Positions 1 to 7,281 of a DNA stretch of 16,111 nt are shown one piece after another. A program made the position numbers and the translations under genes. Below the pieces are notes generated by a model, which saw only the letters and a program-made list of their open reading frames with translations, had not been told where the DNA came from and made no database searches. The DNA is from Candidatus Methanofastidiosia archaeon. Its GTDB lineage: Archaea; Methanobacteriota_B; Thermococci; Methanofastidiosales; Methanofastidiosaceae. Within the stretch, counting starts at the first letter, position 1, and each line of letters opens with the position of its first letter. Location of the stretch: NCBI GenBank assembly GCA_003558335.1, contig PWMA01000092.1, positions 1-16,111 on the forward strand, written 5' to 3'.

Positions 1-42
1 CTAAGCCACGGACCCATGTATATCACGCAGATATTAATAACA

Positions 43-50
43 TATTTAAG
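43..50 (+). promoter_or_regulatory. TATA box of adenylate kinase gene (leaderless)
   Basis: TATTTAAG is centred about 26 bases before the ATG at 72, the usual archaeal distance from TATA box to transcription start. No Shine-Dalgarno site precedes the ATG, so transcript and reading frame probably start together. The BRE region is not clear. If an upstream gene overlaps this start (an ATGA overlap is possible), the promoter may be fortuitous. Confidence 0.4.
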
Positions 51-71
51 ATTTTCGTTCATATACTGGAC

Positions 72-593
72 ATGAGACTTTTAATTACCGGTGTACCTGG
101 AACTGGAAAGAGTCTAATCTCAAAAAAAGTTGCAGAGATTTTAGATCTTAAATATATCAATATTGGAGAATTCTCTAAGGAAAATTTTGAATTTCCTTTA
201 ATAGAAAATGAACTAATATTGGATGAAGAAAAAATAGAAGAAAAGCTATCCGACATAAAGAACATAGTAATAGATTCTCACATACCATTCAAAGCTGATA
301 AAGCTATAGTTCTCCGATGTAATCCAAAAGTTCTTCTTCAAAGACTTCAACATAGACAATATTCAGAAGGAAAAATAAAGGATAATATCTTATCTGAAAT
401 TCTTGATTACACAGTATATGCGACAAAAGAGATATTCAAAGAAGATGATATTTATGAAGTTTTAAGTGAAGATATAAATGAAACTATTGAAAAGACAGTA
501 GAGATTCTTAAAGGAGAGGGTAAATCTCTGAAGGAAGGATTTCATTTTAATTTTCTAACAGAGGACAATATCAGACTTATTGAAAATAAATAA
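72..593 (+). CDS. AK6/Fap7-type adenylate kinase
   Basis: A 173-residue P-loop kinase of the archaeal AK6/Fap7 family, which transfers phosphate between ATP and AMP. In eukaryotes and archaea it also acts as an ATPase in small ribosomal subunit maturation, with uS11. The Walker A loop GVPGTGKS is at residues 7-14. The segment VIDSHIPF (about 87-94) matches the family's conserved strand, and VLRCNPKVLLQRLQHR (about 100-115) followed by KIKDNILSEILD is the characteristic lid and NMP-kinase helix signature. The length is normal for the family. The ATG at 72 begins the canonical strand just before the P-loop. The frame stays open upstream to the window edge, so a longer form cannot be excluded. 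The family assignment is firm; the ribosome role is from family knowledge. Confidence 0.9.
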   Translation: MRLLITGVPGTGKSLISKKVAEILDLKYINIGEFSKENFEFPLIENELILDEEKIEEKLSDIKNIVIDSHIPFKADKAIVLRCNPKVLLQRLQHRQYSEGKIKDNILSEILDYTVYATKEIFKEDDIYEVLSEDINETIEKTVEILKGEGKSLKEGFHFNFLTEDNIRLIENK

Positions 594-609
594 TAAAAAA
601 TGGCACAAG

Positions 610-619
610 TTTATAAATA
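610..619 (+). promoter_or_regulatory. TATA box of aminotransferase gene
   Basis: TTTATAAATA lies just after the adenylate kinase gene and predicts a transcript start near 639. That leaves a leader of about 38 bases carrying the AGGTGG ribosome site at 663-668. Confidence 0.6.
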
Positions 620-676
620 GTATCTAGATTATTTTTACTGGACTTTATTATATGGTGCCAATAGGTGGATGCCTTT

Positions 677-2008
677 ATGGAAGATTTTGCAGATATGGAA
701 AGAGAGTATGTCATGAGATCTTGGTCTTATCAAAAGGACGTCAAAGTAAATTTAGTGGAAAAGGCAGAAGGGATATACTTCTGGAACAAATTGGGTAAAA
801 AATATATGGACTTTTCATCTCAACTCTTAAGTACAAGTTGTGGGCATAATGTTAAAGAGATAAATGAAGAAATTATAAATCAGCTTAACAAATATTCATA
901 TGTTGGCCTTTTACTTGGCAATGAGAAAAGAGCTAGACTGGCAAAGATGATAGCGGAAATAACGGGCCCAAATTTTAAGAAAACGTTTTTCTCTTCAAGT
1001 GGCACCGAAGCAAACGAAGCTGCTGTTAAAGCAGCAAAATGGTACTCCGGAAAGTTTAAGATAATTTCTCGTTATCACTCCTATCATGGTGCAACAGGAA
1101 TACCTATGATGTTAACAGGTGATCCAAGAAGATATCTTAATGAGCCTGGATACCCAGGCGTATTACACGCCCCTGACTGTTACTGTTACAGGTGCCCATT
1201 CAAACTTGAATATCCAAAATGCGACGTCTTATGTGCAAGATATATTGGAGATATGATCAAATATGAAGGAAAATCAACTGTAGCTGGCATAATTGCTGAG
1301 CCCATTGTCGGTTCAAACGGGATCATCCCTCCTGTTAAAGAATACTTTCCGATGTTAAGAGAGTTCTGTGATCAATATAACATAGTTTTAATTGTTGATG
1401 AAGTGATGACAGGATATGGTAGAACTGGAAAATGGTTTGCTTTTGAACACTACAAATTTTTACCCGATATAATAACATCTGCAAAAAATCTATCAGGTAG
1501 TTATATCCCCTTGGGTGGAACGACATATTCAAAAAGAATCTCTGACTATTTTGAAGATCATTTCTTTGCAGAAGGCCACACTTATTCTGGCCATCCACTA
1601 GCATGTGCCGCAGCAATTGGAACAATAAACTACATCAAAAAAAATAGATTAGTTGAAAACGCTGCCAAAACGGAAAAAGTAATGAAAAAGAGATTAAACG
1701 ACATAAAGGCAGAACATAGATCAATAGGAGATGTTAGAGGTAAAGGATTATTCTGGGGAATAGAACTTGTAAAAAATCAAAAGACAAAAGAGCCGGCAGC
1801 CACAAGAGAGGATCGATTTAAACAGGGCCATATTTCTATTCCCGCCAAAGTGACCGCTGAATGTATAAAAAATGGGATCTTCTTCATACAGTCAGGTTCA
1901 ACTCTTCTATTTGGACCACCCTTAAATATAAATAAAAAAGAGATAAACGAAGCATTAGATGTTGTAGACAAAGCTCTTGAAATCTCAGATAGACAGGTAA
2001 TCAAATAA
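677..2008 (+). CDS. Class III PLP-dependent aminotransferase with cysteine cluster
   Basis: A 443-residue fold-type I aminotransferase of class III (the omega-amino acid/4-aminobutyrate/taurine-pyruvate group), cytosolic. Visible features: SGTEAN phosphate-binding loop (about 108-113), RYHSYHGAT (132-140), VDEVMTGYGRTG with the pyridine-binding Asp241, and Schiff-base Lys270 in SAKNLSGSYIPLG. A five-cysteine segment (Cys168, 170, 173, 182, 186) matches a motif seen in a subset of the family and may be structural or metal-binding. The substrate cannot be read from sequence. The start is chosen at ATG 677 because AGGTGG sits 8 bases before it; GTG 665 is in frame, would add four residues, and has only a weak GGTG upstream. 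The gene is monocistronic with its own TATA box. Confidence 0.88.
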   Translation: MEDFADMEREYVMRSWSYQKDVKVNLVEKAEGIYFWNKLGKKYMDFSSQLLSTSCGHNVKEINEEIINQLNKYSYVGLLLGNEKRARLAKMIAEITGPNFKKTFFSSSGTEANEAAVKAAKWYSGKFKIISRYHSYHGATGIPMMLTGDPRRYLNEPGYPGVLHAPDCYCYRCPFKLEYPKCDVLCARYIGDMIKYEGKSTVAGIIAEPIVGSNGIIPPVKEYFPMLREFCDQYNIVLIVDEVMTGYGRTGKWFAFEHYKFLPDIITSAKNLSGSYIPLGGTTYSKRISDYFEDHFFAEGHTYSGHPLACAAAIGTINYIKKNRLVENAAKTEKVMKKRLNDIKAEHRSIGDVRGKGLFWGIELVKNQKTKEPAATREDRFKQGHISIPAKVTAECIKNGIFFIQSGSTLLFGPPLNINKKEINEALDVVDKALEISDRQVIK

Positions 2009-2009
2009 A

Positions 2010-2024
2010 TTATTTCTTTTATTA
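2010..2024 (+). terminator. Possible T-rich terminator after aminotransferase
   Basis: A thymine-rich run (ATTATTTCTTTTATT) begins two bases after the stop codon. Archaeal RNA polymerase terminates on T-rich tracts without a hairpin. The DNA is A+T-rich throughout, so this is only suggestive. Confidence 0.3.
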
Positions 2025-2031
2025 ACCCAAA

Positions 2032-2042
2032 TTTTATATATT
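2032..2042 (+). promoter_or_regulatory. TATA box upstream of ychF
   Basis: TTTTATATATT is centred near 2037 and predicts a transcript start at about 2062, giving ychF a leader of roughly 80 bases. An ATG lies exactly at that predicted start and opens a 30-codon frame (2062-2154). Confidence 0.5.
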
Positions 2043-2061
2043 GACTGATTAATTTAATAAT

Positions 2062-2154
2062 ATGAAAAATTGTTCTTTGCAAGAATTAATTTTTCTATTA
2101 GAGTGTATTTACAATTATAGCTCTCATTGGAATGGTGAATTTAAATGGATATAG
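2062..2154 (+). other. Possible leaderless 30-codon upstream ORF before ychF
   Basis: ATG 2062 is about 25 bases after the centre of the TATA box and opens a 30-residue frame (beginning MKNCSLQELI) that stops at 2154, overlapping the ychF start by ten bases in another frame. It has no recognisable domain. It could couple translation to ychF, or be a chance frame. Confidence 0.25.
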
Positions 2155-3332
2155 GTGTTATTGGAAAACCAAATGTCGGGAAATCAACCTTTTTTAATGC
2201 AGTGACTCTTGGAGGGGCGGAGATTGCAAACTATCCCTTTACAACTATTGATTCAAATATAGGTGCAACATATGTTACCTATAAATGTCCTTGTAAAGAG
2301 CTTGATATTAAGTGCTCGCCTCAAAATTCTAAATGTATTGAAGGAACAAGACTTGTCCCATTAAAGATAATTGATGTTGCAGGTCTTGTAAAAGGTGCTC
2401 ATTCTGGAAGAGGGCTTGGAAACAAATTTTTAAATGATCTTTCAAGGGCTGAAACCTTAATCCATATAATTGATGCTTCTGGATCAACAGATTTAGAAGG
2501 AAATCTAGTCTCCATAGGAACTCACAATCCAATTGAAGATATTGAATTTCTTGAGGAAGAGATTAATCTATGGTTTTTTGGAATACTAAATGAGAATTGG
2601 TTTAGGTTTGCAAGAAAGATCTCTTCTGGACACCTTGATTTTTTTAAAGTTGTAGCAGAGCAGTTCAGTGGCATAGGCATAAGTGAAGGAAACGTTATAG
2701 CATCGATTAGAGAAACGGGTCTTGATGTAGAAAAGTGCACTAACTGGAAGGATGAAGAACTAATGCTCTTTGCTAAATCTCTAAGAAAAATATCTAAGCC
2801 AATAACGATAGTCTTAAACAAAGCAGATATAGCGCCAGTAGAAAATATAAAGGCATTAAAAGAAATAGTAGGAGATGCTTATACTATAAGTGCTGAAGCA
2901 GAGTTGGTCTTAAGGAAGGCTTCAAAGGCGGGATTAGTTAAGTACATACCTTCTGAAAATAACTTTGAATCTATAGGAAACCTAAATGAAAAGCAGCAAG
3001 AAGCTTTAGAAAAAATAAAAGGTTTTATGAAAAAAAATGATGGCACTGGTGTACAGAATACTATCAATCAGGTCGTCTTTAACACTTTAGGGAAAATAGT
3101 TGTCTATCCTGTTGAAGATGAATCCCATATGAGGGATGGCAAAGGAAATGTTTTGCCTGATTCATACCTTATGGAAAAAGGATCAACTCCAAGAGATCTT
3201 GCATTTATGATACATACGGATATAGGGAAAAACTTTCTTTATGCCATAAACGCAAGAACAAAAAGAAGAATAAAGGATGATTATGAGATCCAAAATGGTG
3301 ACATAATAAAGATAGTCTCAGCTGCAAGATAG
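2145..3332 (+). CDS. ychF: Archaeal YchF/Obg-family GTPase/ATPase with TGS domain
   Basis: A 395-residue TRAFAC P-loop protein of the YchF (OLA1-like) branch of Obg GTPases, a cytosolic ribosome-associated translation factor. G1 GKPNVGKS is at residues 7-14, and the switch II block DVAGLVKGAHSGRGLGNKFL (77-96) is diagnostic. G4 NKAD (225-228) and a C-terminal TGS domain (about 310-395, ending GDIIKIVSAAR) complete the family layout. A cysteine-containing insertion (Cys48, 50, 57, 64) after G2 is typical of the archaeal version. The ATG at 2145 has GGTGA at 2134-2138, six bases upstream. It converges on the serK-like gene with only two bases between stop codons. Bacterial and human YchF prefer ATP; nucleotide preference here is not determined. 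Confidence 0.93.
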   Translation: MDIGVIGKPNVGKSTFFNAVTLGGAEIANYPFTTIDSNIGATYVTYKCPCKELDIKCSPQNSKCIEGTRLVPLKIIDVAGLVKGAHSGRGLGNKFLNDLSRAETLIHIIDASGSTDLEGNLVSIGTHNPIEDIEFLEEEINLWFFGILNENWFRFARKISSGHLDFFKVVAEQFSGIGISEGNVIASIRETGLDVEKCTNWKDEELMLFAKSLRKISKPITIVLNKADIAPVENIKALKEIVGDAYTISAEAELVLRKASKAGLVKYIPSENNFESIGNLNEKQQEALEKIKGFMKKNDGTGVQNTINQVVFNTLGKIVVYPVEDESHMRDGKGNVLPDSYLMEKGSTPRDLAFMIHTDIGKNFLYAINARTKRRIKDDYEIQNGDIIKIVSAAR

Positions 3333-3334
3333 AT

Positions 3335-3850
3335 CTATAAAAGTTCATCAATAGGTATATCGACAAACTTCTTTAATTTAGGTAGCATATGCCTTGTTGT
3401 CTTTGGAGGATATAGATCTCCTCTATTCGCAGTCTTTACGACATCTTCTTTGGTAACTTTTTTAGGGATAATAATTGCGTCTGCTTTATCAGAGTGAATC
3501 AACCAGTGGGCCTTTTTCAATGTCTTTTCATATCTTACAACGATACCATTTTTTTCAAGGATTTCAACAATCTTTCCAATGTCGCCATATACAACAGGAT
3601 ACCACTGGCCTATTTTTATTTCTGGATCGTTATAGTCTAAAAGTAGGCACGGCACCTTTTTACATCCTAGTCTTTTTGCAGCTTCAAACCTGTGATGGCC
3701 ATCGAGGATAGTCATAGTATTTCTATCTACTATGATGGCAACAGAAAATTTTCTTTCTCTATCCATCTTAATGAGCAGCCTGTTTAAAACGCTAGGAACT
3801 ATACGCTCATGTGTATTAAGTTTTTCAACCTCGATAAACTCTATTTCCAT
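3335..3850 (-). CDS. Short SerK-like free-serine kinase (ParB/SbnI fold)
   Basis: A 171-residue protein with a ParB-like fold, resembling the ADP-dependent free serine kinase SerK of Thermococcus (L-serine to O-phosphoserine, feeding cysteine synthesis). As I recall the Thermococcus protein, the match covers the THER segment with Glu15 (equivalent to its proposed catalytic Glu30), ILDGHHRFEAAKRLG (48-62), WYPVVYGD (83-90), and the C-terminal block DLYPPKTTRHMLP (145-157). Thermococcus SerK has about 241 residues; here the section between the ParB core and the C-terminal block is about 50 residues shorter, and the N-terminus is shorter too. No Shine-Dalgarno site is present, and the TATA box at 3871-3880 implies a leaderless mRNA. 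A transcriptional-regulator role for the ParB fold is the alternative. Confidence 0.7.
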   Translation of the reverse strand: MEIEFIEVEKLNTHERIVPSVLNRLLIKMDRERKFSVAIIVDRNTMTILDGHHRFEAAKRLGCKKVPCLLLDYNDPEIKIGQWYPVVYGDIGKIVEILEKNGIVVRYEKTLKKAHWLIHSDKADAIIIPKKVTKEDVVKTANRGDLYPPKTTRHMLPKLKKFVDIPIDELL

Positions 3851-3870
3851 AAAAAGACACTTGAATTAAA

Positions 3871-3880
3871 TCTTATATGT
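3871..3880 (-). promoter_or_regulatory. TATA box of serK-like gene, overlapping hypF stop codon
   Basis: On the minus strand ACATATAAGA is centred 25 bases before the ATG at 3850. It overlaps the last codon of hypF, so the serK-like gene probably has its own promoter within the hypF 3' end. Confidence 0.5.
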
Positions 3881-6092
3881 TTTTGTATGCAAAAAGAGAC
3901 TGCCCAAATGAAACTCCACCATCGCCACAAGGGACGGAACTGTGCTCTAAATACTTTAGATTTTTTGATTCAACCCTCTTTTTAATAGCATCTGAGAATA
4001 TTTTATTGTAAGCAACACCTCCAGAAAAACCTATTGGAAGTTTTTCCTCTATGGCCTTTTCAATTGCAATATCAGAAAATGCATTTGCAAGAGATATGTG
4101 AACAGTTTTTGCTAAGTCTTGTTTTTTTTCTTTTGTCCTAAGATCAAATATCTTCTTTGCAAAATCCTGTATCAGTATTTCATTTTTCTCAACATCTATA
4201 GGCACTTTAAGGTCTTTTCCGTTCCATGCAAGAGACTCTAGTTTCATAGCAGGTTCTCCTTCGTACGTTCTTTCAAAACATGCAAAAAGCATAGCAGAGA
4301 ACATGTCAAGAATTCTGCCACAGGAAGTCGAATGGATTTTTTCTTCCCTTACTAGATTCTTTAGAACATTAATTCCTTCAAGCCCATATTTATAATATTT
4401 AGAATATTCCGAAAAGTCCTCCTCCTTTAGAACTGATACAAGAATTCTTAAAGGTTCCTTGGCTGCTTTATCCCCTCCGAGAAGAGGGTATTCTTTCAAA
4501 TGTCCAATTCTTGATTCATCGTTTTCTGTGACGTGAAATACCTCCCCGCCCCAAGATTTTCCATCAAGCCCATAGCCTGTTCCATCACAGACTATTGCAA
4601 TGCCTTCATTTGTTTTATGTTCAGCAAAGATTGCTCTTGCATGAGCTATGTGATGTTGAATTTTTATTAAAGGTATCTCGTTTTCTTTCGAGTATCTCTC
4701 AGCGAGTTTTGTTGTTTCGTATTGAGGATGAATGTCAGATACAAGAAGTTCAACTTCTTCCATTTTCATGTTTAAAAGTGTCATGAGCTTTTCTATAGCA
4801 TCTTCGAAAAACATAAGGGTGTCATAATGTGTGGTATTACCAATGTGTTGAGACATAAATGCTTTGTTTTCTTTAGTCACTGTAAATGAATTGTTAAGTT
4901 CTGCGCCAAAGGCTAATACTTTTTTATCATGAGGTATACCGATGCCTTGTGGTACAAAACCTCTTGATCTTCTGATAAACTTACTATCTCTAATAACAGA
5001 GTCATCACATCTGTTATAGATCTTTAAATTATGACATAGGAAATAATCAACGTCTAGTTCCTTAAAGGCAAATTTGTTACTTGTGATCATAGGTTCTCCT
5101 GGAATATTGGCTGAAGTCATGACAAGATAATCTAGAGAGGTGTAGTTAAATAATAAAAAATGAAAAGGAGTGTATGGGAGCATTATGCCAATGTTATGAA
5201 GTCCGGGAGATATGTCTTCAAAGAAAGTCTTATCTTTTTTTTCCAAAACCACAATTGGTCTTTCATGAGAAGAGAGTTTTTTCTTTTCTTCTTTACTGAC
5301 ATAACACACCTTTTTTATGGCATCTATGTTCCTTGCAAGAACTGCAAATGGTTGATAAGATCTTCCAAGTCTTAGCCTAAGATCTTTAACAGACTCAATG
5401 TTTAATGCATCGCATCCAATATGGTATCCACCTAGGCCCTTTATTGCAATGACCTTTCCTTTTTCAAAGAGCTTTCCTGCTGTTTTAATAGGATTATCAA
5501 TACTTTTTCCAGAGCGATCAAATAGCGAATAATGTGGTCCACAAACTGGACATGCTACAGGTTCAGCATGGTATCTTCTATCTAGAACATCTTTATACTC
5601 GACCAGACAATCTGGGCAGAGTTCAAATTTTCCCATAGTTGTCATTTTTCTATCATAAGGGGTCTTTTTGATTATGGTAAATCTTGGCCCACAGTTTGTG
5701 CAGTTAATAAAAGGATAGAGAAATCTTCTATCATTTTCATGGAATAGTTCCTTCTGACAATCTTCACAAACATATATATCAGGAGGGATTATCGAAGCAG
5801 AACTAGAGCTCCCAGTTTTACTTTTCTTAATATAAAAGACATCTTTCTTAAAATTTTCATCGGAATTGATATCATTTATTTCTAATCTATCAATTATAGC
5901 CAAAGGAGGTTTTTTTTGATTCAAGTCCTCAACGAATTGATTGACATTTTTTACTGGTCCATCTATTAAAATCTCTACATATTCTCCTCTATTCCTAACA
6001 TAACCTGAAACCTTGTTTTCAATGGCTATCCTATACACAAAAGGTCTAAACCCTACCGCCTGCACGGTTCCATATACCATTATACTCTTCAT
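3873..6092 (-). CDS. hypF: Carbamoyltransferase HypF, [NiFe] hydrogenase maturation
   Basis: A 739-residue HypF. It converts carbamoyl phosphate to carbamoyl-AMP and transfers the carbamoyl group to the C-terminal cysteine of HypE, the source of cyanide ligands of the NiFe centre. Domains in order: acylphosphatase (1-90, GTVQAVGFRPFVYR with Arg16, and Asn34); two zinc fingers (Cys109/112/131/134 and Cys159/162/181/184, with CTNCGPRFT and CPVCGPHY); YrdC-like domain (about 200-385, TSANIPGEPM and RRSRGFVP); Kae1-like domain (about 390-739, HHIAHARA at 480-487, DGTGYGLDG at 503-511, SGGVAYN near the C-terminus). Full length with all key motifs intact. No other hyp or hydrogenase gene lies in the window. 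The TATA box at 6112-6122 suggests a leaderless mRNA. Confidence 0.96.
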   Translation of the reverse strand: MKSIMVYGTVQAVGFRPFVYRIAIENKVSGYVRNRGEYVEILIDGPVKNVNQFVEDLNQKKPPLAIIDRLEINDINSDENFKKDVFYIKKSKTGSSSSASIIPPDIYVCEDCQKELFHENDRRFLYPFINCTNCGPRFTIIKKTPYDRKMTTMGKFELCPDCLVEYKDVLDRRYHAEPVACPVCGPHYSLFDRSGKSIDNPIKTAGKLFEKGKVIAIKGLGGYHIGCDALNIESVKDLRLRLGRSYQPFAVLARNIDAIKKVCYVSKEEKKKLSSHERPIVVLEKKDKTFFEDISPGLHNIGIMLPYTPFHFLLFNYTSLDYLVMTSANIPGEPMITSNKFAFKELDVDYFLCHNLKIYNRCDDSVIRDSKFIRRSRGFVPQGIGIPHDKKVLAFGAELNNSFTVTKENKAFMSQHIGNTTHYDTLMFFEDAIEKLMTLLNMKMEEVELLVSDIHPQYETTKLAERYSKENEIPLIKIQHHIAHARAIFAEHKTNEGIAIVCDGTGYGLDGKSWGGEVFHVTENDESRIGHLKEYPLLGGDKAAKEPLRILVSVLKEEDFSEYSKYYKYGLEGINVLKNLVREEKIHSTSCGRILDMFSAMLFACFERTYEGEPAMKLESLAWNGKDLKVPIDVEKNEILIQDFAKKIFDLRTKEKKQDLAKTVHISLANAFSDIAIEKAIEEKLPIGFSGGVAYNKIFSDAIKKRVESKNLKYLEHSSVPCGDGGVSFGQSLFAYKNI

Positions 6093-6111
6093 GGAAAATG
6101 CAATAAGCTAT

Positions 6112-6122
6112 GTTATATAAAA
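6112..6122 (-). promoter_or_regulatory. TATA box of hypF (leaderless)
   Basis: On the minus strand TTTTATATAAC is centred about 25 bases before the hypF ATG at 6092, and no Shine-Dalgarno site is present. It forms one arm of the divergent hypF/gap promoter region. Confidence 0.6.
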
Positions 6123-6169
6123 GTTATTATCGATATGAGACTTTTTAGATAAAAATTGTATAGCAAACG

Positions 6170-6178
6170 CTTATAAAT
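6170..6178 (+). promoter_or_regulatory. TATA box of the gap-dnaG-pcc1-rps3ae operon
   Basis: CTTATAAAT predicts a start near 6199 and a leader of about 48 bases ending in AAAGGTGA (6235-6242). It is the only clear promoter before the five-gene operon. Confidence 0.6.
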
Positions 6179-6247
6179 CTCTAATTTCAAATATTCCTAA
6201 GGTGAAAATAATTTACTCATCAATAATTTCTAACAAAGGTGAATTTC

Positions 6248-7255
6248 ATGATCAATGTATTCATAAATGGATACGGTACAGTTGGGAAGAGGGTAGCAGA
6301 TGCAGTCGCCCTCCAGAAAGATATGAGGATTATTGGCGTTTCAAAGAGAACGCCTGATTTTGATTCAGAACAAGCAATAAAAAAAGGTTTTGACCTTTAT
6401 TGCGTTGAGGGGGCCGATGTAGATTCCTTTAAAAATAAGGGATTAGAAACAAAAGGTTACCTAAAGGATATCAAAGATTCTGTAGATGTAGTTATAGATG
6501 GTGCTCCTGGTAAACAGGGTGCTAAAAATATGGATCTATACAAATCACTAGGACTAAACGCAATTTTTCAAGGAGGAGAAGACGCGTCTATTGGAAGCTC
6601 ATTTAATGCTCATACTAACTTTAGTGAAAATGTAGGTCAAAAATACATAAGAGTTGTTTCTTGTAACACAACAGGACTTGCAAGGACACTGGGTTGCCTA
6701 AATGATGTTAATGTCATAAAAAAGGTAAAAGCTGTAATGGTAAGAAGAGCTGCAGATCCAGGGGACAATAAAAGAGGCCCAATAAATGCCATAATCCCGG
6801 AGGTAAAGGTACCTTCTCACCACGGGCCTGACTTAAAGACTGTCCTCCCTGTGGATATTGAGACTATTGCTGTAAAGGTACCAACAACACTTATGCACCT
6901 TCACACAATAATGGTCGATTTAAAGAAAGATATAGATATAACAAGGGATGAAATAATAAGTTTATTTGATAATAGGTCAAGAGTTATTCTTGTAGGAAAA
7001 GAAGATGGAATAAATTCTACTGCAGATATAATGGAGTACGCAAAGAATCTGGGTAGAAATAGAGGGGACATGTATGAAATTAACGTCTGGAAAGATTCAA
7101 TTAACATAAAAGACGGCACACTTTACTATATCCAGGCAGTTCATCAAGAATCAGACATAGTCCCTGAAAATGTAGATGCTGTTAGAGCAATGTTTGATCT
7201 TAAAGGAAAAGATGAGTCAATAGAAATCACAAACAAAGCTCTTGGCATCCTATAG
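6248..7255 (+). CDS. gap: Type II (archaeal) glyceraldehyde-3-phosphate dehydrogenase
   Basis: A 335-residue archaeal GAPDH (EC 1.2.1.59), oxidising glyceraldehyde 3-phosphate to 1,3-bisphosphoglycerate or, in gluconeogenesis, the reverse. The Rossmann start is VFINGYGTVGKRVADAV (4-20). SKRTP (32-36) is the cofactor loop typical of archaeal enzymes that accept NADP. The catalytic cysteine is Cys139 in SCNTTGLART, and the histidine is His219 in LMHLHTIMVDL, both at the positions expected for the family. ATG 6248 is chosen because AAAGGTGA lies five bases upstream and the N-terminus then matches homologues; the in-frame GTG 6239 falls inside that ribosome site. It is first in the operon with dnaG, which follows after a 26-base gap. 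Confidence 0.95.
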   Translation: MINVFINGYGTVGKRVADAVALQKDMRIIGVSKRTPDFDSEQAIKKGFDLYCVEGADVDSFKNKGLETKGYLKDIKDSVDVVIDGAPGKQGAKNMDLYKSLGLNAIFQGGEDASIGSSFNAHTNFSENVGQKYIRVVSCNTTGLARTLGCLNDVNVIKKVKAVMVRRAADPGDNKRGPINAIIPEVKVPSHHGPDLKTVLPVDIETIAVKVPTTLMHLHTIMVDLKKDIDITRDEIISLFDNRSRVILVGKEDGINSTADIMEYAKNLGRNRGDMYEINVWKDSINIKDGTLYYIQAVHQESDIVPENVDAVRAMFDLKGKDESIEITNKALGIL

Positions 7256-7281
7256 TTCTTTTGAGAGGAGGTTATCTGATT

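Noticed and set aside
1..75. Possible 3' end of an upstream plus-strand gene whose TGA (73-75) overlaps the adenylate kinase ATG as ATGA, or a divergent minus-strand gene starting at 62.
   Set aside because: Only about 20-24 codons are visible in either case, with no recognisable motif. The two readings conflict, so neither is annotated.
3335..3850. ParB-type chromosome-partitioning protein.
   Set aside because: The ParB-like core has no helix-turn-helix DNA-binding domain, and the C-terminal PKTTRHMLP block points to the SerK group instead.
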